The notes under the pieces: generated by a model
Databases searched by the model: none
Told to the model about the DNA's origin: nothing
The model's input: only the letters and a program-made list of their open reading frames with translations
Shown: piece after piece, positions 18,877 through 28,455 of the stretch
How the letters are laid out: each line of letters opens with the position of its first letter
Position numbering within the stretch: position 1 is the first letter of the stretch
NCBI RefSeq assembly: GCF_000819745.1
Contig: NZ_CDDA01000008.1
Location: 326,206 to 390,205, forward strand
Direction of reading: 5' to 3'
Source of the DNA: Aeromonas bestiarum
GTDB lineage: Bacteria > Pseudomonadota > Gammaproteobacteria > Enterobacterales > Aeromonadaceae
Length of the DNA stretch: 64,000 nt
Made by a program: the position numbers and the translations under genes

Positions 18877-20427
18877 ATGAACGACATCATGATGGGCACC
18901 AGCCTGCCCTATGCCGAACGCAAGCGACAGGGATTGATGGGACGCATGCCCCACAAGGAGGAGTCCCTGGCCCAGCAACGGCGCCGTATCTACCGCCTGG
19001 TCTCTGCCATGCAGAGCCCGTTCGATCAGCACCTGCTGCTGCGCCAGCTGCAGGAAGACAACCCGGTACTGTTTTACGATCTGGTGCGCCACCACCTGCC
19101 CGAGCTGCTGCCCATCATCTACACCCCTGTGGTGGGGGAGGCGTGTCAGCGCCACAGCGACCTCTATCTGCGCAGCCACGGTCTCTACCTCTCCTGGCAC
19201 GACAGGGACGATCTGGACGCCATCTTCGCCGCGGTAGAGCAGGAGGTGGATGTCATCGTCATCTCCGACGGTGAGCGGGTGCTGGGGCTCGGCGATCTCG
19301 GCATCGGCGGCATGGGGATCTGCATCGGCAAGCTGGCGCTCTACTCGGCCGCCGGCGGCATCAACCCGGCGCGCACCCTGCCGCTGTGCGTGGATGTGGG
19401 CACCAACAACCCCGAGCTGCTGGAGGATGACTCCTACCTCGGCTGGCAGGCCAACCGGGTGGATGGCGAGTCCTATTACCACTTCATGGATCGGGTGGTG
19501 GCGGCCATTCGCACGCGCTGGCCCCAGGTGGTGCTGCAGTTCGAAGACTTCGCCGGCAAGCATGCCGCCAACCTCTTGGCCCGCTATAGAGACGAGCTGT
19601 GCATGTTCAACGACGACATCCAGGGCACGGCGGCGGTCGCCTCGGCCTGCGTGCTGGCGGGGCTGCAGCAGGCGGGCAGCCGGCTGGTCGACACCCCTGT
19701 GCTGATCGTCGGCGCCGGCTCGGCGGGTTGCGGCATCGCCGCCATGCTGGCTCAACTGGCGGGCGGCCCGGAGCGGGTACAGTTATTTGATCAGGATGGC
19801 CTGGTCTGCCTGGATCGCACCAACCTGACGCCGTCCCAGCGGCCGTTTGCCCGTCCGCCACAAGAGGCCTGCGCCGAGCTGCCTGCGCTTATTGAGCGGC
19901 TGCGCCCCGGGGTGCTGATCGGGGTGAGCGGCCAGGGCGGCCTGTTTGACGAGGCCGTGCTGACGGCCATGGGGGCCGTCTGCGAGCGGCCGGTGATACT
20001 GCCGCTCTCCAACCCCACCCGCAGTGCCGAAGCGACGCCGGGGCAGGTGTGGCAGGCCACCGGTGGGCGCGCCCTGCTCGCCACCGGCAGCCCCTTTGCC
20101 CCTGTGACTGTGGCGGGGGAGGCGCGGGTGGTCTCCCAGTGCAACAACGTCTACGTGTTCCCGGGCATTGGCCTCGGGGCCTGCGCGGTCAAGGCACGGC
20201 GCATCAGCGATGGCATGCTGCAGGCGGCGGTGCGGGCTGTGGGCGCCTATCCGCTGGCCGAGGGGCGCTTGTTGCCCCCCATAGAGCAGGTGGGGGAGGT
20301 GGCCCGCGCGGTCGCCAGGGCGGTAGCCCTCACCGCCCGCGAGGAGGGCCTGGCCGATTTTAGCGGTGATCCTGCGCCACTGATTGACCAGACCTGGTGG
20401 CGCCCGCACTATTGGTCCGCTTCCTGA
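18877..20427 (+). CDS. Malic enzyme of the malate module (second malic enzyme paralogue)
   Basis: Oxidatively decarboxylates malate to pyruvate with reduction of NAD(P)+. 516 aa. The signatures of the large malic-enzyme family are present: the tyrosine-containing LLPIIYTPVVGEACQ, SDGERVLGLGDLGIGGMGI, DVGTNNPELL, FEDFAGKHA, metal-binding [10 protein letters not shown], dinucleotide loop [10 protein letters not shown], and LPLSNPT. It is about 50 residues shorter than the 564-aa MaeA at 60942, mostly at the N-terminus and in internal loops. Its place directly after a malate-type transporter points to a dedicated fermentative or malate-growth role. Cofactor preference cannot be read here. Confidence 0.93.
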   Translation: MNDIMMGTSLPYAERKRQGLMGRMPHKEESLAQQRRRIYRLVSAMQSPFDQHLLLRQLQEDNPVLFYDLVRHHLPELLPIIYTPVVGEACQRHSDLYLRSHGLYLSWHDRDDLDAIFAAVEQEVDVIVISDGERVLGLGDLGIGGMGICIGKLALYSAAGGINPARTLPLCVDVGTNNPELLEDDSYLGWQANRVDGESYYHFMDRVVAAIRTRWPQVVLQFEDFAGKHAANLLARYRDELCMFNDDIQGTAAVASACVLAGLQQAGSRLVDTPVLIVGAGSAGCGIAAMLAQLAGGPERVQLFDQDGLVCLDRTNLTPSQRPFARPPQEACAELPALIERLRPGVLIGVSGQGGLFDEAVLTAMGAVCERPVILPLSNPTRSAEATPGQVWQATGGRALLATGSPFAPVTVAGEARVVSQCNNVYVFPGIGLGACAVKARRISDGMLQAAVRAVGAYPLAEGRLLPPIEQVGEVARAVARAVALTAREEGLADFSGDPAPLIDQTWWRPHYWSAS

Positions 20428-20444
20428 TGTTGCAAGGCTAATCG

Positions 20445-22013
20445 ATGAAACTGCGCCACCAACTGGTCACCCTCTCCCTCGGGCTCTCCCTGCTGCTGAT
20501 CCTGATCCTGGGCGGCCTGCTCGCCCTCTTTATCCGCCACCTGCTGGAGAGCAATCTGCAGGAGAAAGGCAGCGATCTGGCGCGGGTGCTGGCGGCGGAC
20601 AGCCGGGTGGTGCAGGCCCTGCAGCTGGGCAGGGATCCCGGTCTGCGCGACTATGTGCAGGGGATCTGCAGCCGCACCGACGCCGCCTACATGGTGGTGA
20701 CCGACGAGCATGGCCGTCGCCTCAGCCATCCCAGGCCCGAGCTGGTGGGGCAGAAATTCCGTGGTGAGGACATCTGGCCGGCCCTCAATGAGCGGGGCAG
20801 CTATTGCTCCAGGGACGAGGGCACCCTGGGGCCGGCCATTCGCTGCTTCGCCCCCGTGATAGGGGCGGACGGGCGCGCCATGGGGGTGGTGGCGGTCGGC
20901 TACCTGATGCGGACTGTGGAGGGCATCTATCTGGAGCGGATCACCCTGCTCGTCAGCGCCATCGGCGCCGTGCTGGGCTGTGGCCTGCTGCTGGCGCTCT
21001 GGCTGCAACACCTGCTGCGTCGCACCCTGCTGGATCTGGAGCCCGAGGCCATCGTCAACCGCTTCGTGCTGCAGGAGCTGGTGCTTGAGCACATCTCCGA
21101 GGGGGTGATCGCCATCGACAGCGGGGGCAACATTCGCATGCTCAACAGCGCCGCCTGTTATCAGCTGCGTCTGCCGGGCACAGGGCGGCACTCCCTGCTG
21201 GGCCAGTCGCTGGCCGAGCTGTCGCCGCCGCTGGCCCCGGCCCTGACCCAGCTCGAGACCGAGCTCGGCTTCACTGTGCACGGGGAGTCCTTCGTGGGGC
21301 GCTGGCAGGCGGTGGAGGGCAAGGTTCCTGGGCGCCTGCTCATCTTCAGCCGCCCCGAGGTGACCGGCAGCCTCGGCATGCAGGTGACCCATCTGCGCCA
21401 GTATGCCGAGATGCTGCGGATGCAGACCCACGAGTTCGCCAACAAGCTGAGCAGCCTCTCCGGCCTGCTGCAGCTCGGCCACGTGGATCAGGCGGTGGAG
21501 CTCATCCAGCAGGAGAGCGAGGCTTGCCAGACCATGCTGCAGGGTCTGCTGCGGGCCATCGAGGACAAACCGGTGGCTGGGCTCATCCTCGGCAAGTTCA
21601 GCCGGGCGCGGGAGCTGGGGGTGGAGCTGGTGCTGGATCCCGACTCGGCGCTGGCGGAGTATCCGGCGGCCGTGTCGGCGGATCTCATCACCCTCATCGG
21701 CAACCTGCTGGACAACGGCATTCGCGCCGCCTGGGCGCGGCGCAAGCTGTGTCCGCCGCGGGTGCTGATTTCCCTCAACGATTTTGGTCGCCGGCTGGTG
21801 ATCGAAGTGGAGGACAGCGGCGAGGGGGTGGACGAGGCGCTGGCGGATCATCTGTTTGATTACGGTATCAGCCGCCAGACCGGCGATCACGGGGTCGGCC
21901 TCTTCCTGGTCAAGGAGACGGTGGCCAGGCGAGGGGGTGTGATAGAATGGCGACGCACCGCCGAACAGACAACCTTGTTCGGTATCTACTTGAATAAAAA
22001 CCAATTGGTGTGA
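20445..22013 (+). CDS. CitA/DcuS-type sensor histidine kinase (malate sensor)
   Basis: Membrane sensor kinase of the CitA/DcuS/MaeK family. Two transmembrane helices (about residues 8-30 and 168-188) bracket a periplasmic PASp domain (about 31-165) with the family carboxylate-binding pattern HGRRLSHPRPELVG. A cytoplasmic PAS follows (about 205-300), then the phospho-acceptor His329 in MQTHEFANKLSSL and an HATPase domain (NLLDNGIRAA, EDSGEGV, GVGLFLVKE). Encoded between malic enzyme and its response regulator, it probably senses external malate or citrate. 522 aa; the stop is three bases before the regulator's ATG. Confidence 0.92.
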   Translation: MKLRHQLVTLSLGLSLLLILILGGLLALFIRHLLESNLQEKGSDLARVLAADSRVVQALQLGRDPGLRDYVQGICSRTDAAYMVVTDEHGRRLSHPRPELVGQKFRGEDIWPALNERGSYCSRDEGTLGPAIRCFAPVIGADGRAMGVVAVGYLMRTVEGIYLERITLLVSAIGAVLGCGLLLALWLQHLLRRTLLDLEPEAIVNRFVLQELVLEHISEGVIAIDSGGNIRMLNSAACYQLRLPGTGRHSLLGQSLAELSPPLAPALTQLETELGFTVHGESFVGRWQAVEGKVPGRLLIFSRPEVTGSLGMQVTHLRQYAEMLRMQTHEFANKLSSLSGLLQLGHVDQAVELIQQESEACQTMLQGLLRAIEDKPVAGLILGKFSRARELGVELVLDPDSALAEYPAAVSADLITLIGNLLDNGIRAAWARRKLCPPRVLISLNDFGRRLVIEVEDSGEGVDEALADHLFDYGISRQTGDHGVGLFLVKETVARRGGVIEWRRTAEQTTLFGIYLNKNQLV

Positions 22014-22016
22014 TCT

Positions 22017-22709
22017 ATGGAGCCCATTTTCACTCTGGTGATCGAGGATGACGAACGGATTGGATCCATTCTGGCCGAGCTGGTCTCCTCCACCCCCGGA
22101 TTTTCCTTGCTGGGTCGGGCCGAGAGCCTGACCCAGGCCGATCTCATGATGCGTGCGACCGAGCCACAGCTGCTGCTGGTGGACATCTCATTGCCCGACG
22201 GCTCCGGCCTGGAGTGGGTGAACCGGCTGCGCAGCCACAACCGCGAGGCTTACGTCATCATGGTGACCGCCTCCTGCGACGTTGAGACCATACAGCAGGC
22301 CCTCAACCTGGGGGTGCAGGATTACATCATCAAGCCGCTGCGGCTGTTTCGCATCCAGCAGAGCCTGGACGAGATCCTCACCCTGCACAGGCGCATCTGC
22401 GAGCGCGGCTCCCTGGAGCAGAGCGATCTGGATCGGCTGATGGGCAAGGGGCGCCCCCAGGCCAGGGAGGTGCGCGATACCCCAAAGGGGATCGACGCCA
22501 TCACCTTGCGCCAGGTGCTGGAGCTGCTGGCCGGCGAGCCGGACACCGCGTTTTCCACCGATACGGTGGCGCTGCGCCTCTCCTTGAGCCGCACCACGGC
22601 GCGCCGTTATCTGGAGTATCTGGAGTCGGAAGACAGGGTCGATGTGGATCTCAACTACGGTCAGCGTGGTCGGCCCGAGCGGCGCTACCACTGGCGCCGG
22701 GGCAACTGA
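22017..22709 (+). CDS. CitB/DcuR-type response regulator
   Basis: A 230-aa response regulator with a receiver domain (about 1-125; acidic pair Glu10-Asp11-Asp12, phospho-acceptor Asp56 in LLLVDISLPDGSG, conserved Lys in IIKPLRLF) and a C-terminal helix-turn-helix of the CitB/DcuR type (about 165-230: LRLSLSRTTARRYLEYLES). Last gene of the malate module, coupled to its kinase by a three-base gap. By analogy with CitB, DcuR and MaeR it should activate the transporter-malic enzyme operon; TTTAAT repeats upstream of 17559 are candidate sites. Confidence 0.92.
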   Translation: MEPIFTLVIEDDERIGSILAELVSSTPGFSLLGRAESLTQADLMMRATEPQLLLVDISLPDGSGLEWVNRLRSHNREAYVIMVTASCDVETIQQALNLGVQDYIIKPLRLFRIQQSLDEILTLHRRICERGSLEQSDLDRLMGKGRPQAREVRDTPKGIDAITLRQVLELLAGEPDTAFSTDTVALRLSLSRTTARRYLEYLESEDRVDVDLNYGQRGRPERRYHWRRGN

Positions 22710-22738
22710 GCCCGCGTTTTTTGCGCGAAGATGCAATG

Positions 22739-22766
22739 CAAGAAGGGAGCCTGGGCTCCCTTCTTG
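22739..22766 (+). terminator. Bidirectional terminator hairpin, dispersed copy A
   Basis: CAAGAAGGGAGCC-TG-GGCTCCCTTCTTG, a 13-bp dyad between convergent genes. The same hairpin with the same AAGATGCAA left flank recurs at 24912-24939. Confidence 0.8.
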
Positions 22767-22815
22767 CTGTCTGCCCGTTGCGGCATGGGTTGCAACCCTT
22801 GCTATCCTGCCTGGT

Positions 22816-23724
22816 TCACAGTGCGCCCAGGGGGAAAGGGTGGAGGGCTGACTCGGCCTCCTCAAACAGCTGGATCAGGTGATCCGCGACGGCCCGCACC
22901 CGTCTGGAGTGGGCGAGATCTGTGTGGATCACCAGCCAGATCGGCTGATCCACCCCCAGCTCGGGCAGGAGGCAGACGAGATCCGTCTCTTTGGCCAGGT
23001 AATGGGGCAGCACCGCCAGCCCGAGACCGGCGGTGGCGGCGGCCAGCTGGGCCGACAGCGTGTTGGTCTCCACCCTGCAGGGGCGGCCACGCAGCATGCG
23101 AGCCATCCATTTGGCGGCGGGTAAATGGCCGTGGGCTTCCCCCCAGCCGATGAAGGCATCCTCATCCAAGCTGGCCGCATCTGTCCCCGGCTGGCGGGTA
23201 TCGACATAGCTGCGAGCCCCATAGAGGCCGAAGCCCAGGGTGCCCAGCCGCTTGATGGTGACGTTGCCGGCGTCAGGTTTGACCATGCGCACGGCCAGAT
23301 CGGCATCGCGCCTGTGCAGGTTCACCGTTTGCACGCCTGTGACCAGCTCCACCCGCAGGTCGGGATGAATGGCAAACAGCCTGGCCAGGGAGGGAATGAT
23401 GAGCGGGTTGGCCAGATTGTCTGCGGTGGCGAGGCGCACGGAGCCGGCCACCTGCCCCTGTTGCTGCCCGGCGTCGCCAAAGGCATGCCCGGCATGTTCC
23501 AGCGCCTCGGCCCGCGCCAGCAGGGCATCCCCATCATCGGTCAGCCGATAGCCGTGCTGATGACGACTGAACAGCGGCAGGCCCAGTGCCGACTCCAGGC
23601 GATCCAGCCGTCGAGAGACGGTGGCAATGCCCAGCTCAAGGGTGAGGGCGGCGCCACTCAAGGTGCCGCTGCGGGCGATGGCCAGAAAGACCCGGGCATC
23701 ATCCCATAGCAAGAGAGAGTTCAT
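22816..23724 (-). CDS. LysR-family transcriptional regulator
   Basis: A 302-aa regulator with the N-terminal winged helix (DDARVFLAIARSGTLSGAALTL, VSRRLDRLESALGLPLFSRHQHGYRLT; about 5-65) and a periplasmic-binding-like effector domain (about 92-295). Divergent from the aldo/keto reductase gene, with 97 bases between starts, so that gene is its most likely target. The effector is unknown. The start at 23724 gives the standard LysR N-terminus. Confidence 0.92.
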   Translation of the reverse strand: MNSLLLWDDARVFLAIARSGTLSGAALTLELGIATVSRRLDRLESALGLPLFSRHQHGYRLTDDGDALLARAEALEHAGHAFGDAGQQQGQVAGSVRLATADNLANPLIIPSLARLFAIHPDLRVELVTGVQTVNLHRRDADLAVRMVKPDAGNVTIKRLGTLGFGLYGARSYVDTRQPGTDAASLDEDAFIGWGEAHGHLPAAKWMARMLRGRPCRVETNTLSAQLAAATAGLGLAVLPHYLAKETDLVCLLPELGVDQPIWLVIHTDLAHSRRVRAVADHLIQLFEEAESALHPFPLGAL

Positions 23725-23821
23725 GTATCTTCCATAATCGGAAAGCTGACTGCCAATCCAGTCTATACCGAAACCCTATTCGCAAGACCATACTGACCCC
23801 CATCTTGTAAGGAGGACATGT

Positions 23822-24805
23822 ATGCAACGACGAACACTGGGAACCGATCTGGACGTATCCGCCATGGGCCTCGGCTGCATGGGCATGAGTGAATTCTATG
23901 GCCCGCGGGATGACGAGCAGGCGCTGCGGGTGCTGGCCAGGGCCATCGAGATGGGGATCGATTTTCTCGACACCGCCGACATGTATGGCCCGCACCACAA
24001 TGAAGCCTTGATCGGCCGCTTCCTGGCGACCCATGGCGCCGGGGTCAAGGTTGCCACCAAGTTCGGCATAGTGCGCCAGAGTGGCGAGTACAGGCGCACC
24101 CTGGACAACAGCGCCCAGTATGCACGGCAGAGCTGTGAAGCCTCGCTGCGCCGGCTCGGGGTCGAGCAGATAGACCTCTACTATGTGCATCGCATCGACC
24201 CGGCGCACCCCATCGAAGAGACGATGGCGGGTCTGGCGCCACTGGTGCAGGAGGGCAAGATTGCCCGTATCGGCCTGTGCGAGGTCAGCGCGGCCACCTT
24301 GAGGCGCGCCCATGCCGTGCATCCGGTGGCGGCGGTGCAGACGGAATATTCCCTCTGGACGCGGGATGTCGAAGCCCAGGTGCTGCCGACCTGCCGCGAG
24401 CTGGGCATAGGTCTGGTGGCCTATTCCCCCTTGGGGCGGGGCTTTCTGACCGGACGTTTCCAGCAGGATACGGCGTTTGAAGAGGGCGACTTTCGGGCCA
24501 GCCTGCCGCGCTTTCAGCAGGAAAACATCGCCACCAACCGCTCGCTGGTGGAGGTGATCATGGCCCTGGCGGCGCGCAAGCAGTGCACGACGGCGCAGAT
24601 CGCCCTGGCCTGGCTGCTGGCGCAAGGGGATGACATAGTGCCCATTCCTGGCACAAGGCGGATCCCCCATCTGCAGGACAATCTGGGCGCCCTGTCGGTG
24701 CGCCTGGCAACAGAGGATCTCGCCGCGCTGGACAGCGCCATCACGGCCTTGCCGGTGGCGGGGGAGCGCTATACCCGGGAAGGCATGAAGGGGGTGAACG
24801 CATGA
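23822..24805 (+). CDS. Aldo/keto reductase (AKR13-like)
   Basis: NAD(P)H-dependent (beta/alpha)8-barrel oxidoreductase. The family pattern is clear: GLGCMGMSEFYGP, catalytic Asp and Tyr in FLDTADMYGPHHNE, catalytic Lys in KVATKFGIV, His in YYVHRIDP, and the nucleotide-binding region VAYSPLGRGFLTGRF and PIPGTRRIPHLQDNLGA. 327 aa, normal length. A strong AAGGAGG precedes the start. Likely controlled by the divergent LysR protein; the physiological carbonyl substrate cannot be inferred. Confidence 0.92.
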   Translation: MQRRTLGTDLDVSAMGLGCMGMSEFYGPRDDEQALRVLARAIEMGIDFLDTADMYGPHHNEALIGRFLATHGAGVKVATKFGIVRQSGEYRRTLDNSAQYARQSCEASLRRLGVEQIDLYYVHRIDPAHPIEETMAGLAPLVQEGKIARIGLCEVSAATLRRAHAVHPVAAVQTEYSLWTRDVEAQVLPTCRELGIGLVAYSPLGRGFLTGRFQQDTAFEEGDFRASLPRFQQENIATNRSLVEVIMALAARKQCTTAQIALAWLLAQGDDIVPIPGTRRIPHLQDNLGALSVRLATEDLAALDSAITALPVAGERYTREGMKGVNA

Positions 24806-24911
24806 GCGGGCACAGCCCGATCGGCGTGAACTAGCCTTTGCGCTGCGGGCCCGGCTCGCTCCGCCGGTGCCGGGACAACCGAGCCTGTGGTTTTTAGCGT
24901 TAAGATGCAAA

Positions 24912-24939
24912 CAAGAAGGGAGCCTGGGCTCCCTTCTTG
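24912..24939. terminator. Bidirectional terminator hairpin, dispersed copy B
   Basis: Same 13-bp dyad CAAGAAGGGAGCC / GGCTCCCTTCTTG as at 22739, again between convergent genes (aldo/keto reductase and EamA transporter), and again preceded by T-rich sequence and AAGATGCAA. Confidence 0.8.
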
Positions 24940-24970
24940 TCTTGTGTTGCACACACTTTACCGTGCCGGT

Positions 24971-25870
24971 TTATGCCTCCCCGGCGAGGGCGGGGCGTAC
25001 CCTGGGTTTGAACTGGGAGAGCATGACGCCGCTCAGGATGAGACCGCCCCCCAGCAGGTGATGGCCGTGAATGGGCTCCCCCAGGGTGATGACGGCGATC
25101 AGCGCCGTGCACAGCGGCATCAGGTTCATGAACACTGAGGTACGTTCCGCCCCCATGCAGGCGAGGCCGCGCATCCAGCAATAGGCGGCCAGCAGGGAAG
25201 AGGCTATGCCGGCAAACAGCACCAGACCCCAGCCCTCGGCGGGGACCGCCAGGGAGTCTGCGCTGAGGGCGACCGGGATCAGCAGCAGCACAGCCAGCAG
25301 GATCTGCATGTAGAGGTTGAGCCAGGGGCCGAACGGCAGTTGCCAGCGGCGGATTAGCAGGCCATAGAGGGCGTAGCTGGCGGAGCCGAGCAGCATGAGC
25401 CCGTCCCCCTGATTGATACCGTTGTGCAGCAGGGCCAGCGGCTGGCCCTGGCTCAGCAGCCAGAGCACCCCGAACAGCGAGATACTCATGCCGAGCAGGG
25501 CCTGCTTGCCCGGCCGCTGGCCGAAGAAGAGCGCGCTCTGCAGCAGGGTCAGCAACGGGATGAGGGAGCCTATGACCCCCATGTTGGTGGCCGAGGTGGT
25601 GTGGGCGGCGTAGTAGGCGAGGCACTGGTAGAGCACCATGCCAAGGGCCGCCAGCACCAGCAGCTTGCCGAGCCAGGGGCGAATTTCGCCACGGCGGCGC
25701 CACAGCTGCGGCAGGCAGAAGGGGGTCAGCGCCAGGGCGGCGATCACCCAGCGGTAAAAGGAGATGGCGGCGGGATCCAGCACATCGGCGGCGGCCTTGG
25801 ACACCACTGTATTGGTGGCCCAGATCAGCACGGCCATCAGCGGGAACATAAGCGGGAAGAAGATACGCAT
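24971..25870 (-). CDS. EamA-family (DMT) transporter
   Basis: A 299-aa inner-membrane protein of the drug/metabolite transporter superfamily with ten hydrophobic helices made from two five-helix EamA repeats (about 5-140 and 150-290). Family patterns: WATNTVVSKAA at the N-terminus and RTSVFMNLMPLCTALIAVITLGEPIHG in the second repeat. ATG at 25870 is used because AAGGAG lies six bases upstream; a TTG one codon earlier is also open. Substrate unknown. Divergent from an AraC-type regulator. Confidence 0.9.
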   Translation of the reverse strand: MRIFFPLMFPLMAVLIWATNTVVSKAAADVLDPAAISFYRWVIAALALTPFCLPQLWRRRGEIRPWLGKLLVLAALGMVLYQCLAYYAAHTTSATNMGVIGSLIPLLTLLQSALFFGQRPGKQALLGMSISLFGVLWLLSQGQPLALLHNGINQGDGLMLLGSASYALYGLLIRRWQLPFGPWLNLYMQILLAVLLLIPVALSADSLAVPAEGWGLVLFAGIASSLLAAYCWMRGLACMGAERTSVFMNLMPLCTALIAVITLGEPIHGHHLLGGGLILSGVMLSQFKPRVRPALAGEA

Positions 25871-25973
25871 CAAAGGCTCCTTATTATCGAGATGGCCAGT
25901 CTACCCTTGTCTTTCTGTTATCAAGTAACGTAAAAATGACAAATTATCCCGTGCAAAGGACAATCTGCCCGTT

Positions 25974-26768
25974 ATGGCCATACGTCACTACCATCCGACG
26001 GATCTGCATCTGCCTGAGCCCAATCCCCTCTATCTGCGCTATCAGCAGATCCAGGCCGAGAGCGCCTGTGCGTCCCACAGCCACCCCTGGGGCCAGCTCA
26101 GCATGATAAGCCTGGGGGTGTTGGAGATAGTGCTGGAGGACCACAGGCTGGTGGCGCCGGCGGACTACCTCATCTGGGTGCCCGGGAACCTGGAGCACGC
26201 CTCCTACAACCAGCAGGCCCTCGACTACACCTCCATCTATGTCAACCACGCCCTGGCGGCCAGATTGCCGGCCGAGCCCTGCCTGCTGCAGATGACGCCG
26301 CTCATCCGGGCCATGCTGGCGGATTTTTGCGAGCGCAAGCTGGGCCACATGCAGGATGAGTGGGACGTGCGCCAGGCCGAGCTGCTGGTGGAAAAGCTGA
26401 CCCGCACCCGCTGCCAGGACAGCTACCTGCCCATGAGCCAGGACAAGCTGCTGGCCCCCATGCTGGCGGCGCTTCACAGCGATCCCGCCGATCCGCGCAC
26501 CCTGGCCCAGTGGGCCGAACAGTTGCACAGCACGGAGCGCACCCTGGCCCGGCGCTGCGTGCGGGAATTGGGGATGAACTTCGGTCAGTGGCGGGCCCGG
26601 CTCAAGCTGCTCAAGGCGCTGGCCTGGCTCAAGGGGGAATTGCCGGTGCAGGAGATTGGCTGGCGGCTGGGCTATGGATCCACCTCGGCCTTTATCGCCA
26701 TGTTCAATCGTGAACTGGGCTGTTCCCCCCAGCGTTATCGCCAGCAGCTGGCCCAGCCCGGCAGCTAA
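25974..26768 (+). CDS. AraC-family transcriptional regulator
   Basis: 264 aa: N-terminal cupin-like effector domain (about 10-150: SHSHPWGQLSMISLG, DYLIWVPGNLEHASYN) and a C-terminal pair of helix-turn-helix motifs (about 165-262: LAQWAEQLHSTERTLARRCVRELG, and IGWRLGYGSTSAFIAMFNRELGCSPQRYR). It belongs to the subgroup often paired with exporters. Divergent from the EamA transporter with about 103 bases between the starts, so that transporter is its likely target. Confidence 0.92.
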   Translation: MAIRHYHPTDLHLPEPNPLYLRYQQIQAESACASHSHPWGQLSMISLGVLEIVLEDHRLVAPADYLIWVPGNLEHASYNQQALDYTSIYVNHALAARLPAEPCLLQMTPLIRAMLADFCERKLGHMQDEWDVRQAELLVEKLTRTRCQDSYLPMSQDKLLAPMLAALHSDPADPRTLAQWAEQLHSTERTLARRCVRELGMNFGQWRARLKLLKALAWLKGELPVQEIGWRLGYGSTSAFIAMFNRELGCSPQRYRQQLAQPGS

Positions 26769-26790
26769 GTGCGGGTGCCGATCAGCGGAT

Positions 26791-26821
26791 AAAAAAGAGG
26801 GCGCCTTATTGGCGCCCTCTG
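26791..26821 (-). terminator. Terminator of the aldehyde dehydrogenase gene
   Basis: AGAGGGCGCC-TTATT-GGCGCCCTCT; on the minus strand it is followed by a T tract (complement of AAAAAA at 26791-26796). Confidence 0.9.
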
Positions 26822-26844
26822 GCTCGGTGTCTCTTCGTTTGTGG

Positions 26845-28362
26845 TCAGAAGAAACCGAGGGGGTTGATGTCGTGGCTCACCAGCAGGTTCTTGGTGTTCT
26901 GGTAGTGATCCAGCATCATCTTGTGGGTCTCGCGGCCTATCCCCGACTTCTTGTAGCCGCCAAAGGCCGCGTGGGCCGGGTAGGCGTGGTAGCAGTTGAC
27001 CCAGACCCGGCCGGCCTGGATGCCGCGCCCCATGCGCCAGGCCAGGTTGCTGTCGCGGGTCCACAGGCCCGCCCCCAGTCCGTACTGGGTGTCGTTGGCA
27101 ATGGCCAGCGCATCCGCCTCGTCCTTGAAGGTGGTAACCCCGAGCGCCGGCCCGAAGATCTCCTCCTGGAACACCCGCATCTTGTTCTGGCCGTGGAATA
27201 TGGTGGGTTGAATGTAGAAGCCCCCCTCCAGTCCGCTTACCTTGGCCGGGCCGCCGCCGATCAGCATCTTGGCCCCTTCGCCGCGGCCTATCTCCATGTA
27301 GCTCAGGATCTTGTCGAACTGCTCGCGGGATGCCTGTGCCCCCACCTGGGTAGTGGTATCGAGGGGATTGCCCTGCACGATTGTGCGGGCACGGGCCAGC
27401 ACCTTGTCCATGAAGTCGTCATAGATGCTGGCCTGCACCAAGGCGCGGGAGGGGCAGGTGCACACCTCGCCCTGGTTGAAGAAGGTCATCAGCATGCCTT
27501 CCACCGCCTTGTCGATGTAGCTGCTCTCGTGCTGCATCACATCGGCAAAATAGATGTTGGGGGACTTGCCGCCGAGCTCGACGGTGGAGGGGATCAGCTT
27601 GTCGGCGGCGCAGCGCAGGATATGGGCGCCGACTTCAGTTGAACCGGTAAACGCCAGCTTCTGGATCCGATCGCTGGTGGCCAAGGCCTGGCCCGCCTCG
27701 GCGCCGAAGCCGTTGACCACGTTGACCACGCCGGGAGGCAGTATGTCCTTGATGAGATCCATCATCAGCATGATGGTGACCGGGGTCTGCTCGGCGGGCT
27801 TGAGCACGCTGCAGCAGCCGGCCGCCAGCACGGGGGCCAGCTTCCAGGCCGCCATCAGCAGCGGAAAGTTCCAGGGGATGATCTGGCCGACCACCCCGAT
27901 GGGCTCCTTGAAGTGGTAGCTGACAGTGTGCTGATCCAGCTCGGCGGCCGAGCCCTCCTGGGCGCGGATGCAGCCGGCGAAGTAGCGGAAGTGATCCACC
28001 ACCAGCGGCAGGTCGGCGGCCAGGGTCTCGCGCACCGCCTTGCCGTTCTCCCAGGTCTCGGCGACGGCGAGCACCTCGATGTTCTGTTCGATGCGATCGG
28101 CGATGCGCAGCAGCAGGTTGCTGCGCTCGGTGACGCTGGTCTTGCTCCAGCTGGCAAACGCCTTGTGGGCGGCATCCAGTGCCAGCTCGATGTCGGCGGC
28201 GTCGGATCGGGCCACTTCGCAGAACACCTTGCCATCCACCGGCGAGATGTTTTCGAAATAGCGGCCGGCGCGGGGGGCCACCCACTCACCACCGATGAAG
28301 TTGTCGTAGCGGGATTTGAAGTTGACCAGGGCGCCTGCCTGACCGGGAGCGGTATAAATCAT
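26845..28362 (-). CDS. aldB: NAD+-dependent aldehyde dehydrogenase (AldB/ExaC type)
   Basis: Oxidises short aldehydes such as acetaldehyde to acids. 505 aa. NAD-binding region [22 protein letters not shown] and GSTEVG; general base Glu262 in VELGGKSPN; catalytic Cys301 in FFNQGEVC, followed by the CTCPSR variant typical of the AldB/ExaC subgroup. A sigma-54 promoter lies upstream and a divergent AcoR-type sigma-54 activator gene is next door, so expression is probably induced by an alcohol, aldehyde or related compound under activator control. AldB is the closest name by length and motif; ExaC is an alternative. Confidence 0.92.
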   Translation of the reverse strand: MIYTAPGQAGALVNFKSRYDNFIGGEWVAPRAGRYFENISPVDGKVFCEVARSDAADIELALDAAHKAFASWSKTSVTERSNLLLRIADRIEQNIEVLAVAETWENGKAVRETLAADLPLVVDHFRYFAGCIRAQEGSAAELDQHTVSYHFKEPIGVVGQIIPWNFPLLMAAWKLAPVLAAGCCSVLKPAEQTPVTIMLMMDLIKDILPPGVVNVVNGFGAEAGQALATSDRIQKLAFTGSTEVGAHILRCAADKLIPSTVELGGKSPNIYFADVMQHESSYIDKAVEGMLMTFFNQGEVCTCPSRALVQASIYDDFMDKVLARARTIVQGNPLDTTTQVGAQASREQFDKILSYMEIGRGEGAKMLIGGGPAKVSGLEGGFYIQPTIFHGQNKMRVFQEEIFGPALGVTTFKDEADALAIANDTQYGLGAGLWTRDSNLAWRMGRGIQAGRVWVNCYHAYPAHAAFGGYKKSGIGRETHKMMLDHYQNTKNLLVSHDINPLGFF

Positions 28363-28438
28363 CTCATCATCCTTGTGTGTGTGAAGGTCCTACCCGGCTG
28401 CACACGCTGGCTGGCCGGGCTGGTACGCCTGAGTCATC

Positions 28439-28455
28439 GCAAGGGCCATGCCAAA
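28439..28455 (-). promoter_or_regulatory. Sigma-54 promoter of the aldehyde dehydrogenase gene
   Basis: On the minus strand TTTGGCATGGCCCTTGC fits the -24/-12 consensus TGGCAC-N5-TTGC closely, with GG and GC dinucleotides correctly spaced. Transcription would begin about 65 bases before the start codon. Confidence 0.85.
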
